Shown: positions 23,932-32,531 of the stretch, one piece after another
How positions within the stretch are numbered: the stretch's first letter is position 1
How the letters are laid out: the number at the start of each line of letters is the position of its first letter
Assembly: GCA_035695045.1 (NCBI GenBank)
Contig: DASSEX010000066.1
Location: forward strand, 1 to 64,000
Direction: 5' to 3'
Source: DASSKP01 sp035695045
GTDB taxonomy: Bacteria; Actinomycetota; Actinomycetes; JAFAQI01
Length of the DNA: 64,000 nt
Program-made: the position numbers and the translations under genes
The notes under the pieces: model-generated
Database searches by the model: none
What the model was told of the DNA's origin: nothing
The model's input: the letters and a program-made list of their open reading frames with translations, nothing else

Positions 23932-25523
23932 GACTCGCTGAGGTCCACCGGATGAGTCGACGTGGAGCCCGTGCCGTCGGCGATCTCGGCGAGCGACGAC
24001 GGCGGGATGGCCGAGTCGACCGTCAGCACCATGAGGGTCTCGCCGCCCACCTCGCGCCGGCTGACCTGCATCGCCGCAATGTTGACACCGGCGTCGCCCA
24101 GAACGCGCCCGACGACACCGACGACGCCGGGCCGGTCGTCGTACTTCAGGAACACCATGTGCTCTGCCGCGACGACGTCGATGTCGAAACCGTCGACCTC
24201 GGTCAGCTTCTCGACGTGCCGCGGGCCGGAGAGCGTGCCGCTGACCGACACCTCCACGCCGGTGGCGAGAGTGCCGCGGACGGTGACGAGGTTGCGGAAC
24301 TCCGGGCTCTCCGCCGACGTCAGCATGCCGAGCTCGACGCCGCGCTCGGCGGCGAGGAGCGGAGCATTGACGAAGGTCACCGGCTCCTCGACCACGTCCG
24401 CGAACACACCCTTGAGTGCGGCGAGCTGAAGCACCGAGACGTCGTGCGCCGCGATCTCGCCGCGCACCTCGACGGTCAGCCTGCTGGCGACGCCGCCGGC
24501 GAGAGCCGTGAACACCCGCCCGAGCTTCTCGGCGAGCGGCAGACCTGGCCGCACGTCCTCGGCAACGACTCCGCCGGCCTGCACGTTGACGGCGTCCGGG
24601 ACGAACTCTCCCTGCAGCGCGAGCTTCACGCTGCGCGCGACCGCGAGCCCTGCCTTGTCCTGCGCCTCAACGGTCGACGCCCCGAGGTGCGGCGTCGCGA
24701 CGACGTTGTCGAAGCCGAACAACGGCGAGTCGGTGCACGGCTCGGTCGAGTAGACGTCGACACCGGCTCCACCGACGCGGCCCTCCTTCAGTGCCTGCGC
24801 GAGCGCATGCTCGTCGAGCAGACCACCGCGGGCCGCGTTGATGATGATCACGCCCGGCTTGCACATCGCCAGCTCGCGCTCACCGACGAGACCGACCGTC
24901 TCAGGCGTCTTGGGGAGATGGATCGAGATGAAGTCGCTCTCGCGCAGCAGCTCGTCGAGCGGGACGAGCCGCACACCGAGCTGCGCCGCCCTGGCCGCCG
25001 GGATGTAGGGGTCGTAGGCGATGAGCCGGCAGCCGAACGCACTCATCCGCTGCGCCACGAGCACGCCGATACGGCCGAGACCGACCACACCCATCGTCTT
25101 GTCGGTGACCTCGACGCCGGTGAACCGGCTGCGTTTCCACTCGCCTGACTTCAGGCTCGCCGTCGCCTGCGGAACACGGCGCGCGACCGAGAGCAGCAGC
25201 GCGATCGCATGCTCGGCGGCCGAGACGATGTTCGACGTCGGTGCGTTGACGACGAGCACGCCCCGTGACGTGGCCGCGGGTACGTCGACATTGTCCAGCC
25301 CGACACCGGCGCGCGCGACGACCTTCAGTCGGTCTCCGGCGGCGATCGCCTCGGCATCGACGGTGGTGGCGCTACGGACGATCAGCGCGTCGACGCCGGC
25401 GAGTGCCGGCAGCAGGGCGGACCGATCGGCTCCGTCGACGGAACGCACCTCGAAGTCCTCGGACAGCACCGCGAGCGCGCTGGGAGCCAGTTCCTCGGCG
25501 ACGAGGACGACAGGACGGGGCAC
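23928..25523 (-). CDS. serA: D-3-phosphoglycerate dehydrogenase
   Basis: A 531-residue NAD enzyme making 3-phosphohydroxypyruvate, the first step of serine synthesis. The nucleotide-binding motif GLGRIG lies near 150-155; catalytic Arg (NAARGGL), Glu (DVYSTEP) and His (TPHLGAS) follow. The ASB domain (about 320-450) and C-terminal ACT domain (about 455-530) show the long form that can be serine-regulated. GTG 25523 is the family start; a TAGGCT box lies 8 nt upstream with no Shine-Dalgarno. The downstream hydrolase is translationally coupled. Confidence 0.96.
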   Translation of the reverse strand: MPRPVVLVAEELAPSALAVLSEDFEVRSVDGADRSALLPALAGVDALIVRSATTVDAEAIAAGDRLKVVARAGVGLDNVDVPAATSRGVLVVNAPTSNIVSAAEHAIALLLSVARRVPQATASLKSGEWKRSRFTGVEVTDKTMGVVGLGRIGVLVAQRMSAFGCRLIAYDPYIPAARAAQLGVRLVPLDELLRESDFISIHLPKTPETVGLVGERELAMCKPGVIIINAARGGLLDEHALAQALKEGRVGGAGVDVYSTEPCTDSPLFGFDNVVATPHLGASTVEAQDKAGLAVARSVKLALQGEFVPDAVNVQAGGVVAEDVRPGLPLAEKLGRVFTALAGGVASRLTVEVRGEIAAHDVSVLQLAALKGVFADVVEEPVTFVNAPLLAAERGVELGMLTSAESPEFRNLVTVRGTLATGVEVSVSGTLSGPRHVEKLTEVDGFDIDVVAAEHMVFLKYDDRPGVVGVVGRVLGDAGVNIAAMQVSRREVGGETLMVLTVDSAIPPSSLAEIADGTGSTSTHPVDLSES

Positions 25524-25531
25524 GCCCCGAG

Positions 25532-25537
25532 AGCCTA
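25532..25537 (-). promoter_or_regulatory. Predicted -10 box (TAGGCT) of serA
   Basis: TAGGCT ends 8 nt before the serA GTG, giving a transcript start within one or two bases of the start codon. Confidence 0.45.
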
Positions 25538-25561
25538 GCGGCGGCGGCCGCGGGCGGTCTC

Positions 25562-27220
25562 CTACCGTCGGCGGATCCTGCGGTCGGAGATCGCGATCGT
25601 GACGACCAGCCAGAAACCGCCGAGCGCCGCCATCAGGAACAGCACGAACGCGATGGCGGGGTAGCCCAGGATCGTCACGTCGGTCTTCACCCGGGACAGC
25701 AGGGCCGCGCCGATGATCAGCGAGGCCAGCACGACGCCGACGGCGACCCGGTTGGCCATGCGGTGCAGACCCTGGAGGAACGCGGTCTCGTCGAAGGCGT
25801 TGACGCGCAGCTCGAAACGACCGCCGGCGAGTGCGTCCATCGCGCGGTTGACCCGACCGGGAAGCTGCTCGGCGAAGTCACGCGCCTCCATCGCCGCGTT
25901 GAGCATGCCGGAGACCGAGGGGGTCATCCCCCCGCGGGCGAGCTCGACCGCGCGGCTCTGCACGATCTCCACCGGCGCGACCTGAGGGTCGAGGATGCGC
26001 GCCACCATGTCGAGGTTGAGCAGAGCCTTGCCCACCATCGACAGCTCGGGCGGAGGTCGCAGACCGGCGGCCGCGCAGGCGCGGGTGAGATCCATCACGA
26101 GCTTGCCGGCGTCGAGCTCCTCGATCGTGCTGCCGGCCCTCCGCTCGACCAGGTCGGCGACGTCGGCCGTGAACCGCCGCTGGTCGCAGTCGGTGGTCGG
26201 CTCGGACATGTCAGCGGCGATCCGCGCGACCTCTTCACCGCGGCGCTCCCCCACCGCCAGAAGCAGTCGGACGAGCCGCTCACGCAGCTCCGGCGCTACC
26301 CGCGCCACCATGCCCAGGTCGATCAGACCCAGCCGCCCGTCCGGCGTCAGCAGAACGTTGCCCGGATGCGGGTCGGCGTGGAAGAAGCCGTGCACGAGGA
26401 TCTGGTCGAGATAGGCCTCGAACAACGCGCGCGCCAGCGCGGCGCCATCGACATCCAGTCGCGCGAGGCCGGACAGCTCGGTGACCTTGCGCCCGACCAC
26501 CTGGTCCATCGTCAGGATGCGGCTCGTCGTGAAGTCGTCGTACGGCGCCGGCACGATGAGCTCGGGCCGACCGGCGACGATCTCGCGCAGCCGGACCAGG
26601 TTGGTGGCCTCCTTGCGGTAGTCGAGCTCGTCGAGCAGGGACCGGCGGAACTGCTCGAGCAGGTCGGTGGCGGCGAACAGCCGGCCCTGCTCGGTGTGAG
26701 CCTCGACCCGTTCGGCGACGTTCGTCAGGACTTCGAGGTCGTCGAAGACCTGCCGGCGGATGCCGGGCCGCTGCACCTTTACGACGACGGGACGGCCGCC
26801 GCGCAACATCGCGGCGTGCACCTGTCCCAGCGAGGCGGCGGCCATCGGCGTCTCGTCGAAGTCGTCGAACACCCTCGAGAGCCGCACGCCGAGCTCGTCC
26901 TCGATCGTGTCGCGAACCGTGTCGAACGGGAACGGGTCGATCGAGTCCTGCAACCGGGCCAGTGAGTCGAGATAGGCCTGCGGCAGCAGATCGGCGCGGG
27001 TGGAGAGCAGCTGGCCGAGCTTGATGAACGTCGGCCCCATGCGCTCGAGGTCGGCGGCGAGCTCGTCGCCTTCGGCAGCCGCTTCCGCAGGAACGGCCTC
27101 GTCGGCGAGCGCCGGGTCGAGGCCGGCCTGGCGCACGACGTCGGACCGCCCGTACTTCACCAGCAACCGGGCCAGGTCGCCGTAGCGACCGAGCCGATGC
27201 GGGGTGGACAGCAGATTCAC
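25562..27220 (-). CDS. ABC1/UbiB (AarF) family kinase-like protein
   Basis: A 552-residue protein of the ABC1 atypical kinase family, which in other organisms supports quinone or lipid metabolism. The family KxGQ motif appears as FIKLGQLLSTR (about 75-85), the Ala-rich loop as AAASLGQVHAA, the lysine in VVVKVQRPG, the catalytic loop as HADPHPGN and the DFG-like motif as LIDLGM. Two C-terminal membrane helices (about 485-540) anchor it to the inner face of the membrane. The start is uncertain: GTG 27220 (used) gives the usual N-terminus, while ATG 27280 would add 20 residues. Neither has a well-placed Shine-Dalgarno. Confidence 0.86.
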   Translation of the reverse strand: MNLLSTPHRLGRYGDLARLLVKYGRSDVVRQAGLDPALADEAVPAEAAAEGDELAADLERMGPTFIKLGQLLSTRADLLPQAYLDSLARLQDSIDPFPFDTVRDTIEDELGVRLSRVFDDFDETPMAAASLGQVHAAMLRGGRPVVVKVQRPGIRRQVFDDLEVLTNVAERVEAHTEQGRLFAATDLLEQFRRSLLDELDYRKEATNLVRLREIVAGRPELIVPAPYDDFTTSRILTMDQVVGRKVTELSGLARLDVDGAALARALFEAYLDQILVHGFFHADPHPGNVLLTPDGRLGLIDLGMVARVAPELRERLVRLLLAVGERRGEEVARIAADMSEPTTDCDQRRFTADVADLVERRAGSTIEELDAGKLVMDLTRACAAAGLRPPPELSMVGKALLNLDMVARILDPQVAPVEIVQSRAVELARGGMTPSVSGMLNAAMEARDFAEQLPGRVNRAMDALAGGRFELRVNAFDETAFLQGLHRMANRVAVGVVLASLIIGAALLSRVKTDVTILGYPAIAFVLFLMAALGGFWLVVTIAISDRRIRRR

Positions 27221-27281
27221 ACCCGTGGCATTCCCCCGACGTGGCCCCTGCCACGCCTCATCCGTTCGGTCGGACTTCATC

Positions 27282-27297
27282 GGAATCGGCCGATTCC
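27282..27297. repeat. 16-bp perfect palindrome before the ABC1 kinase gene
   Basis: GGAATCGGCCGATTCC, 62 nt upstream of the chosen GTG and immediately upstream of the alternative ATG 27280. It could be an operator in the gap shared with the divergent HExxH protein gene. One palindrome of this length can occur by chance. Confidence 0.45.
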
Positions 27298-27380
27298 CCC
27301 CAATGCGGCTTAAGTCCGAATTCTCGAGGGTCGACCACCACGGCATTGGTGCCGGTTTCCGCCGGTGACCGGAGGGGACC

Positions 27381-28133
27381 ATGAACGCCGCCCGTCGCAC
27401 ACCGCCCCTGCTGCCGTTGCCGCTGCTCGTCGTCGGGCTGGCTCTCGTCGTCGCCGGTCTGCGCGCGGGACATGCCGTCGGACCGGCGGCCGCCACCCCC
27501 CTCGCCTACCAGCCACCCGCGCCGGCCGTCACGCAGTCGGCGCATCACCCCGTTCGGCCGGCTCCGGTGGTCACGCGCCGCGTGCACCCGGCGCACCGCC
27601 GCGCCGCTGCAACGGTCGGGCGCCACCGATCGAGCGAAGCTCGGGCTGCCGTCCACCCGGTCGCGACGACCACCGCGCCACGGAGGCCGGACCCGAGGCC
27701 GCCGGCGACACATGTCTTCGTGAGTGGACCTACGGCGTGGTCGGCGCTGAATGCAGCGATCGCACGGATCCCGACCTACCGCACGGGGGCGGCCCGCTGG
27801 GTGGTCAGCACGAAGTACGACTTCTGGGGCACCGCCGACTGGTACCACGACGTTCTCTACGTGGACCCCAGCGTGCCCACGGACAAGCTCTACGACGTCG
27901 CGGTACACGAGTGGAGCCACGAGCTCTCGGTTCTCGACTACGGCGGTGACGTGGCCGCGGCGACCCGCGCGATGAACACGACGTTCGGAGGGAACGGGCT
28001 CACGGGACCGGAGCGTGCGGCCGACTGCATGTCCATCCTGCAGGGCGCGACGTGGACGCACTACACGACGTGCAGCGATGCGAAGTGGCGCGCAGCCGCG
28101 TCCCGGCTCATCGCGGGCAGGACGCTGCTCTGA
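27381..28133 (+). CDS. Exported protein with an HExxH zinc-protease motif
   Basis: A 250-residue protein with one N-terminal hydrophobic segment (about 10-32: signal peptide or anchor), a Pro/Ala/His/Arg-rich low-complexity linker (about 33-110) and a C-terminal globular domain. That domain holds His176-Glu-Trp-Ser-His180 and, 31 residues on, E211RAAD215, which could supply the third zinc ligand. Cys216 and Cys231 may form a disulfide. This is the skeleton of a small extracytoplasmic metallopeptidase, though I do not recognise a named family. GGAGGGG precedes the ATG. Confidence 0.8.
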   Translation: MNAARRTPPLLPLPLLVVGLALVVAGLRAGHAVGPAAATPLAYQPPAPAVTQSAHHPVRPAPVVTRRVHPAHRRAAATVGRHRSSEARAAVHPVATTTAPRRPDPRPPATHVFVSGPTAWSALNAAIARIPTYRTGAARWVVSTKYDFWGTADWYHDVLYVDPSVPTDKLYDVAVHEWSHELSVLDYGGDVAAATRAMNTTFGGNGLTGPERAADCMSILQGATWTHYTTCSDAKWRAAASRLIAGRTLL

Positions 28134-28136
28134 CGG

Positions 28137-28643
28137 TCACAGCGGCTTCTGCAGCCAGGTGACGTCCCAATAGCGGCCGAACTTCCGGCCGACCTCCCGG
28201 TAGGTCCCCACCTCCTCGAACCCGAACCGGCGGTGCAGCGCCATCGACGCGACGTTGGGCAACGCGATGCCGGCGTAGGCACGATGCACGTCTTCGTCGT
28301 GCAGTGCCTCGAACAACGCCGTGTAGAGGGCGCGACCGACGCCGAGGCGCGCGGCGCTCTCGCGCACGTACACCGTCGTCTCGACCGAGGTGTCGTACGC
28401 CGCCTTGTCGCGGAACCTGCTGCTCGTCACGTACCCGACGAGGTCCTCACCGAGACACGCGACGAGCAGTCGATGCCGCCCGGTCAGGGCATAGTGCCCG
28501 AACCACCGGGCCCGCTGTTCGACCGTGAACGGCTCCGTGTCGAAGGTGGCGTGCGTGTGCTCGACGTAGTGGTTGTAGAGCGCCGTCAGCTCCGCGAGGT
28601 GCCCGACCTCACCCGGCCGCACCGAGACCTGGGTCACGATCAC
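28137..28643 (-). CDS. GNAT acetyltransferase, phosphinothricin acetyltransferase-like
   Basis: A 168-residue GNAT enzyme transferring acetyl from acetyl-CoA to an amine. The LTALYNHYVEHTHATFDTEP start and the RLGVGRALYTAL acetyl-CoA loop are typical of the PAT/MddA group, whose members acylate phosphinothricin or methionine derivatives; the true substrate is unknown. GTG 28643 has GGAGG 8 nt upstream, while the longer open frame has no such site. It converges with the HExxH gene 3 nt away. Confidence 0.85.
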   Translation of the reverse strand: MIVTQVSVRPGEVGHLAELTALYNHYVEHTHATFDTEPFTVEQRARWFGHYALTGRHRLLVACLGEDLVGYVTSSRFRDKAAYDTSVETTVYVRESAARLGVGRALYTALFEALHDEDVHRAYAGIALPNVASMALHRRFGFEEVGTYREVGRKFGRYWDVTWLQKPL

Positions 28644-28704
28644 GTTGCGATCCTCCGGGACCCGTGTTGCCGGCGCGTAACGTACGCCGCGAAGGGGGCC
28701 CTTC

Positions 28705-28959
28705 ATGGCGCATGACCAGTGGATCCGTAACACGGAGCGCGGCGACGCCGCCAGCGCCAACACGGTCGCGCACGCCCCGGATTTCGTGCGTCACGACCGC
28801 GGCCGCGAGGACGAGCACTGGGCGCACGCGTTCGGACAGCCGTGCGCCCGCTGCGGCCAGCTGATGGAGGACGAGGAGTTCGCGCGCCGGCGAGCCGACG
28901 GCTACTGGATCCACGAGCGCTGCCCGATGCGGCTGCGCGCCGAGGATCTCGCCGACTGA
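28705..28959 (+). CDS. Small putative zinc-binding protein
   Basis: An 84-residue cytoplasmic protein. AGGGGG precedes ATG 28705 by 6 nt. The C-terminal half contains CARCG (Cys47, Cys50) and WIHERCP (His70, Cys73), a C-x2-C...H-x2-C set that could bind one zinc. The N-terminal 40 residues are polar, with several His. It is divergent from the acetyltransferase and converges on ilvC, ending 6 nt from it. The family is not known to me. Confidence 0.72.
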   Translation: MAHDQWIRNTERGDAASANTVAHAPDFVRHDRGREDEHWAHAFGQPCARCGQLMEDEEFARRRADGYWIHERCPMRLRAEDLAD

Positions 28960-28965
28960 AGGGCC

Positions 28966-29979
28966 TCAGCCCTCCTGCTTGATCCAGCTCATCAGTCCGC
29001 GCAGCCGCGCGCCGACCTCCTCGATGGGGTGGGCAGCCGCCTCTTCGCGGTACTTGTTGTACTGCGGCCGGCCGGCCTCGTCCTCCGCGACCCACTCCCT
29101 GGCGAACGACCCGTCCTGGATCTCGCCGAGAATGCGCTTCATCTCCTGCTTGGTCGCATCGTTGACGACACGCGGACCACGTGAGTAGTCGCCGTACTCC
29201 GCCGTGTCGGAGATCGACCAGCGCATCTTGGCGAGCCCGCCCTCGTACATGAGGTCGACGATGAGCTTGAGCTCGTGCAGGCACTCGAAGTAGGCGACCT
29301 CGGGCTGGTATCCGGCCTCGACGAGCGTCTCGAACCCCGCCTGCACCAGAGCGCTCGCTCCGCCGCACAGCACCGCCTGCTCACCGAACAGGTCGGTCTC
29401 GGTCTCCTCGGTGAACGTCGTCTTCAGCGCGCCGGCGCGAGTGCCGCCGATGCCCTTCGCGTAGGACAGCGCGAGCTGCTGCGCGTTGCCGGTCGCGTCC
29501 TGCTCGACCGCGACGAGGCATGGCACCCCACGACCCTCGACGTACTGTCGGCGCACGAGGTGGCCGGGACCCTTCGGCGCGACCATGCAGACGTCGACAC
29601 CCTTCGGCGGCGTGATGTAGCCGAAGCGGATGTTGAAGCCGTGCGCGAAGAACAACGCGTCGCCGTCCTTCAGGTTCGGCTCGATCGCCTCGGCGTAGAG
29701 CCCGCGCTGTGCGGTGTCCGGGGCGAGCACCATCACCAGGTCGGCTTCGGCGCAGGCGTCGTACGGCGTCAGCACCCGCAACCCCTCCGCCTCCGCTGCG
29801 GCACGCGACTTGGACGTCTCGGGGAGGCCGATGCGGACGTCGACACCGGAGTCGCGGAGCGACAGCGCGTGGGCGTGGCCCTGCGAGCCGTAGCCGAGGA
29901 CCGCGACCTTGCGACCGCGGATGACCTCGAGGTCCGCGTCGTCGTCGTAGAAGATCTCGGGAGCAGAGTTCGGTGCCAT
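28966..29979 (-). CDS. ilvC: Ketol-acid reductoisomerase (class I)
   Basis: A 337-residue Mg- and NADPH-dependent enzyme, the second common step of Val/Leu/Ile synthesis. The nucleotide motif VAVLGYGSQGHAHAL is at about 25-39, and the loop IGLPETSKS contains the serines of an NADPH-preferring enzyme. Metal-binding acids lie in the LFGEQAVLCGG and ECLHELKLIVDLMYEGG segments. Length is that of the short class I form. It starts 3 nt after the ilvN stop, so ilvB-ilvN-ilvC is one operon. Confidence 0.97.
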   Translation of the reverse strand: MAPNSAPEIFYDDDADLEVIRGRKVAVLGYGSQGHAHALSLRDSGVDVRIGLPETSKSRAAAEAEGLRVLTPYDACAEADLVMVLAPDTAQRGLYAEAIEPNLKDGDALFFAHGFNIRFGYITPPKGVDVCMVAPKGPGHLVRRQYVEGRGVPCLVAVEQDATGNAQQLALSYAKGIGGTRAGALKTTFTEETETDLFGEQAVLCGGASALVQAGFETLVEAGYQPEVAYFECLHELKLIVDLMYEGGLAKMRWSISDTAEYGDYSRGPRVVNDATKQEMKRILGEIQDGSFAREWVAEDEAGRPQYNKYREEAAAHPIEEVGARLRGLMSWIKQEG

Positions 29980-29982
29980 GAC

Positions 29983-30510
29983 TTACGCGGTCCTCTCGAC
30001 GGGTCGCAGGGTGTTGCGATCGGTGATGGATCGGGAGCCGCGACCAACCGCGACCATCCCGGACTGAACGAGTTCTTTGATGCCGAACGGCTCCAGCACG
30101 CGGATCAGCGCGTCGAGCTTGTCCGCGGTGCCGGTCGCCTCGATCGTGACGGCGTCAGGCGCGACGTCGACGACCTTGGCGCGGAACAGGTTGACCGTCT
30201 CCAGGACGTGGGAACGGGTGGCGAGGTCTGCCTTCACCTTCACCAGCAGCAGCTCGCGCTGCACGGAGGCGTCCGGGTCCAGCTCGACGATCTTGATGAC
30301 GTTGACGAGCTTGTTGAGCTGCTTCGTCACCTGCTCGAGCGGAAGCTCTTCGACGTTGACCACGATCGTCATGCGCGAGATGTCACCGTGCTCGGTCGGA
30401 CCCACGGCGAGCGAGTCGATGTTGAAGCCTCGCCGCGAGAAGAGCCCAGCGACCCTTGCCAGCACACCCGGCTTGTTCTCGACCAGCACAGACAGCGTGT
30501 GGCGGCTCAT
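29983..30510 (-). CDS. ilvN: Acetolactate synthase small (regulatory) subunit
   Basis: A 175-residue regulatory subunit of acetohydroxyacid synthase. The N-terminal ACT domain (about 1-80, LSVLVENKPGVLARVAGLFSRRGFNI) binds Val for feedback inhibition and activates IlvB; the second half is the ALS_ss_C domain. Its ATG overlaps the ilvB stop (ATGA), giving translational coupling and balanced subunits. Confidence 0.96.
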   Translation of the reverse strand: MSRHTLSVLVENKPGVLARVAGLFSRRGFNIDSLAVGPTEHGDISRMTIVVNVEELPLEQVTKQLNKLVNVIKIVELDPDASVQRELLLVKVKADLATRSHVLETVNLFRAKVVDVAPDAVTIEATGTADKLDALIRVLEPFGIKELVQSGMVAVGRGSRSITDRNTLRPVERTA

Positions 30511-32294
30511 CGCGCGTTCTCCGGGTCGGCCACGACCTCGCCCATCTCGTAGTCGAAGTCGGGAGCGGTGTCACGGGCGACCTTGATGTCGTCGTTGGAC
30601 GTCCCTGCGGCGACCATGGGCCAGACCATGGCGTCCTTGCCGACCACGAAGTCGACGACGACAGGCACGTCGTCGATGCTCATCGCCTTCTCGATCGTCG
30701 CGTCGACGTCGGCTTCGCTCTCGCAGCGCAGGCCGATGCAGCCCATGGCATCGGCGAGCTTGACGAAGTCAGGGACGTACTGCGGCCGGTCGCGCTTCAG
30801 ATCCGTGTTGCTGTAACGCGACTCGTAGAACAGCGTCTGCCACTGACGGACCATGCCGAGCGAACCGTTGTTGATGACCGCAACCTTGATCGGGATGCCT
30901 TCGATCGCGCAGGTCGTGAGCTCCTGGTTGGTCATCTGGAAGCAGCCGTCGCCGTCGATCGCCCACACGAGCGCGTCCGGTCGCCCGACCTTCGCGCCCA
31001 TCGCTGCCGGCACCGCGAAACCCATCGTCCCGAGACCGCCGGAGTTGATCCACGTGTAGGGGTTCTCGTAGGACACGAACTGGCTCGCCCACATCTGGTG
31101 CTGGCCGACGCCGGCGACGTAGACCGCCTCCGGTCCCGCGATACGCCCGAGTCGCTGGACGACGTACTGCGGGTTGAGCGAGCCGTCGCTCTCCGGCTCG
31201 TAACCGATCGGGTAGGTCGCGCGCCACGACTCGCACTGACGGCGCCAGCCGGCGTAGTCCGGCGTGCGACCCGCCTCCGCCTCGGCGCGCAGCGCGACGA
31301 CCAGATCGGTGATGACCTCACGGGCGTCGCCGACGATCGGCACGTCCGCAACGCGGTTCTTCGAGATCTCGGCCGGGTCGACATCGGCGTGGATGACAGC
31401 GGCTCCGGGAGCGAAGGTCGAGAGCTTGCCGGTGACGCGGTCGTCGAAGCGGGTGCCGAGCGCAATGATCAGGTCGCACTTCTGCAGTGCGGTGACGGCG
31501 GCGACCGATCCGTGCATCCCCGGCATCCCGAGGTGCAGCGGATGCGAGTCCGGGAAGGCGCCGCGTGCCATCAGCGTGGTGACGACAGGCGCCTGGATCA
31601 GCTCGGCGAGGGTGCGAAGCTCGGCCGCGGCACGCGACTTGAGGATGCCGCCGCCGATGTACAGCACCGGGCGCTTCGCGTCGACCATCAAGCGCGCCGC
31701 CTCGCGGATCTGCTTGCTGCTCGGCTTGGCCGCCGGCCGATAGCCGGGCAGCTGCATCTCGACCGGCCAGCGGAACTCCGTCCGCGCCTGCAGCGCATCC
31801 TTGGCGATGTCGACGAGAACGGGACCCGGCCGGCCGGTGGACGCGAGGTGGAACGCCTCCGCCAGCACCCGCGGGATCTCCGCGGCGTCCTGGACGAGGA
31901 AGTTGTGCTTCGTGATGGGCATGGTGATGCCGCAGATGTCAGCTTCCTGGAAGGCGTCGGTGCCGATCGCGCCGCTCGGCACCTGACCGGTGATCGCGAC
32001 CATGGGGACCGAGTCCATGTAAGCGTCGGCGATCGGCGTCACGAGGTTGGTCGCGCCCGGTCCGCTCGTCGCCATGCAGACGCCGACCCGTCCGGTGGCC
32101 TGCGCATAGCCCGTGGCCGCGTGGCCGGCGCCCTGCTCGTGCCGGACGAGGATGTGCCGCAGCCGCTGCGAGTCGAAGAGCGGGTCGTAGGCGGGCAGGA
32201 TCGCACCGCCGGGGATGCCGAAGACGACGTCGACGTCGAGCTCCTCGAGAGCGCGAACGAGCGATTTCGCTCCGGTGGCGGGTTCGGCGGTCAC
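30507..32294 (-). CDS. ilvB: Acetolactate synthase large (catalytic) subunit
   Basis: A 595-residue ThDP-, FAD- and Mg-dependent enzyme joining two pyruvates (or pyruvate and 2-oxobutyrate). The catalytic Glu is E53 in VRHEQGAGHAA, and the C-terminal ThDP-binding motif is GDGCFQMTNQEL...NNGSLGMV near 475-505. GTG 32294 follows a GAGAGG site. The operon ilvB-ilvN-ilvC is controlled by an attenuator in the 140 nt upstream: a promoter, a Val/Leu/Ile leader ORF and a terminator. Confidence 0.97.
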   Translation of the reverse strand: MTAEPATGAKSLVRALEELDVDVVFGIPGGAILPAYDPLFDSQRLRHILVRHEQGAGHAATGYAQATGRVGVCMATSGPGATNLVTPIADAYMDSVPMVAITGQVPSGAIGTDAFQEADICGITMPITKHNFLVQDAAEIPRVLAEAFHLASTGRPGPVLVDIAKDALQARTEFRWPVEMQLPGYRPAAKPSSKQIREAARLMVDAKRPVLYIGGGILKSRAAAELRTLAELIQAPVVTTLMARGAFPDSHPLHLGMPGMHGSVAAVTALQKCDLIIALGTRFDDRVTGKLSTFAPGAAVIHADVDPAEISKNRVADVPIVGDAREVITDLVVALRAEAEAGRTPDYAGWRRQCESWRATYPIGYEPESDGSLNPQYVVQRLGRIAGPEAVYVAGVGQHQMWASQFVSYENPYTWINSGGLGTMGFAVPAAMGAKVGRPDALVWAIDGDGCFQMTNQELTTCAIEGIPIKVAVINNGSLGMVRQWQTLFYESRYSNTDLKRDRPQYVPDFVKLADAMGCIGLRCESEADVDATIEKAMSIDDVPVVVDFVVGKDAMVWPMVAAGTSNDDIKVARDTAPDFDYEMGEVVADPENAR

Positions 32295-32338
32295 AGCATT
32301 GCCTCTCGGTCAGGAGTGTCTCTCGGGTCCAGTGCAAC

Positions 32339-32369
32339 AAAAAACCCCTCGTGCGATGCACGGAGGGGT
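32339..32369 (-). terminator. Intrinsic terminator (attenuator) before ilvB
   Basis: Arms ACCCCTC (32344-32350) and GAGGGGT (32363-32369) pair over 7 bp with an inner GTGC/GCAC helix and a GAT loop. A run of six T (32339-32344) follows on the minus strand. It lies 44 nt before the ilvB GTG. Confidence 0.9.
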
Positions 32370-32394
32370 GAGCGCGCGACAGCGGCCGGGGCCG

Positions 32395-32436
32395 TCAGAT
32401 CACGCGCTCCGGAATTACTACGACGAGTCGCTGCAC
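32395..32436 (-). CDS. ilvB leader peptide (Val/Leu/Ile-rich)
   Basis: A 13-codon ORF from GTG 32436 reading MQRLVVVIPERVI: four Val (including two rare GTA codons), one Leu and two Ile (one rare ATT). The codons match the three end products of the operon. A GAGCGCG segment in its last codons can pair with CGCGCTC just before the terminator. No Shine-Dalgarno fits, and the predicted transcript start falls on the GTG, so translation is probably leaderless. This resembles the attenuator known for Corynebacterium glutamicum ilvBNC. Confidence 0.85.
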   Translation of the reverse strand: MQRLVVVIPERVI

Positions 32437-32442
32437 GCCGCC

Positions 32443-32472
32443 AGACTGGCAAACAGCAGCAAGCACTGTCAA
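32443..32472 (-). promoter_or_regulatory. Promoter of the ilvB leader
   Basis: A perfect -35 TTGACA (32467-32472), an 18-nt spacer and CAGTCT (32443-32448), then 6 nt to the leader GTG. The -35 is the best consensus match in the window. Confidence 0.7.
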
Positions 32473-32480
32473 GTCGAACG

Positions 32481-32519
32481 TCGAAACGGGCATCTCGAAT
32501 GTCGAGATGCCCGTTTCGA
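32481..32519 (-). terminator. 18-bp terminator hairpin after the sigma-factor operon
   Basis: Arms 32481-32498 and 32502-32519 are perfect reverse complements (TCGAAACGGGCATCTCGA...), separated by ATG. It lies 12 nt after the stop of the sigma-operon membrane protein and 8 nt before the ilvB -35 box, so it would insulate the ilvB promoter from upstream transcription. Confidence 0.85.
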
Positions 32520-32531
32520 GTCGAGCAGAGA

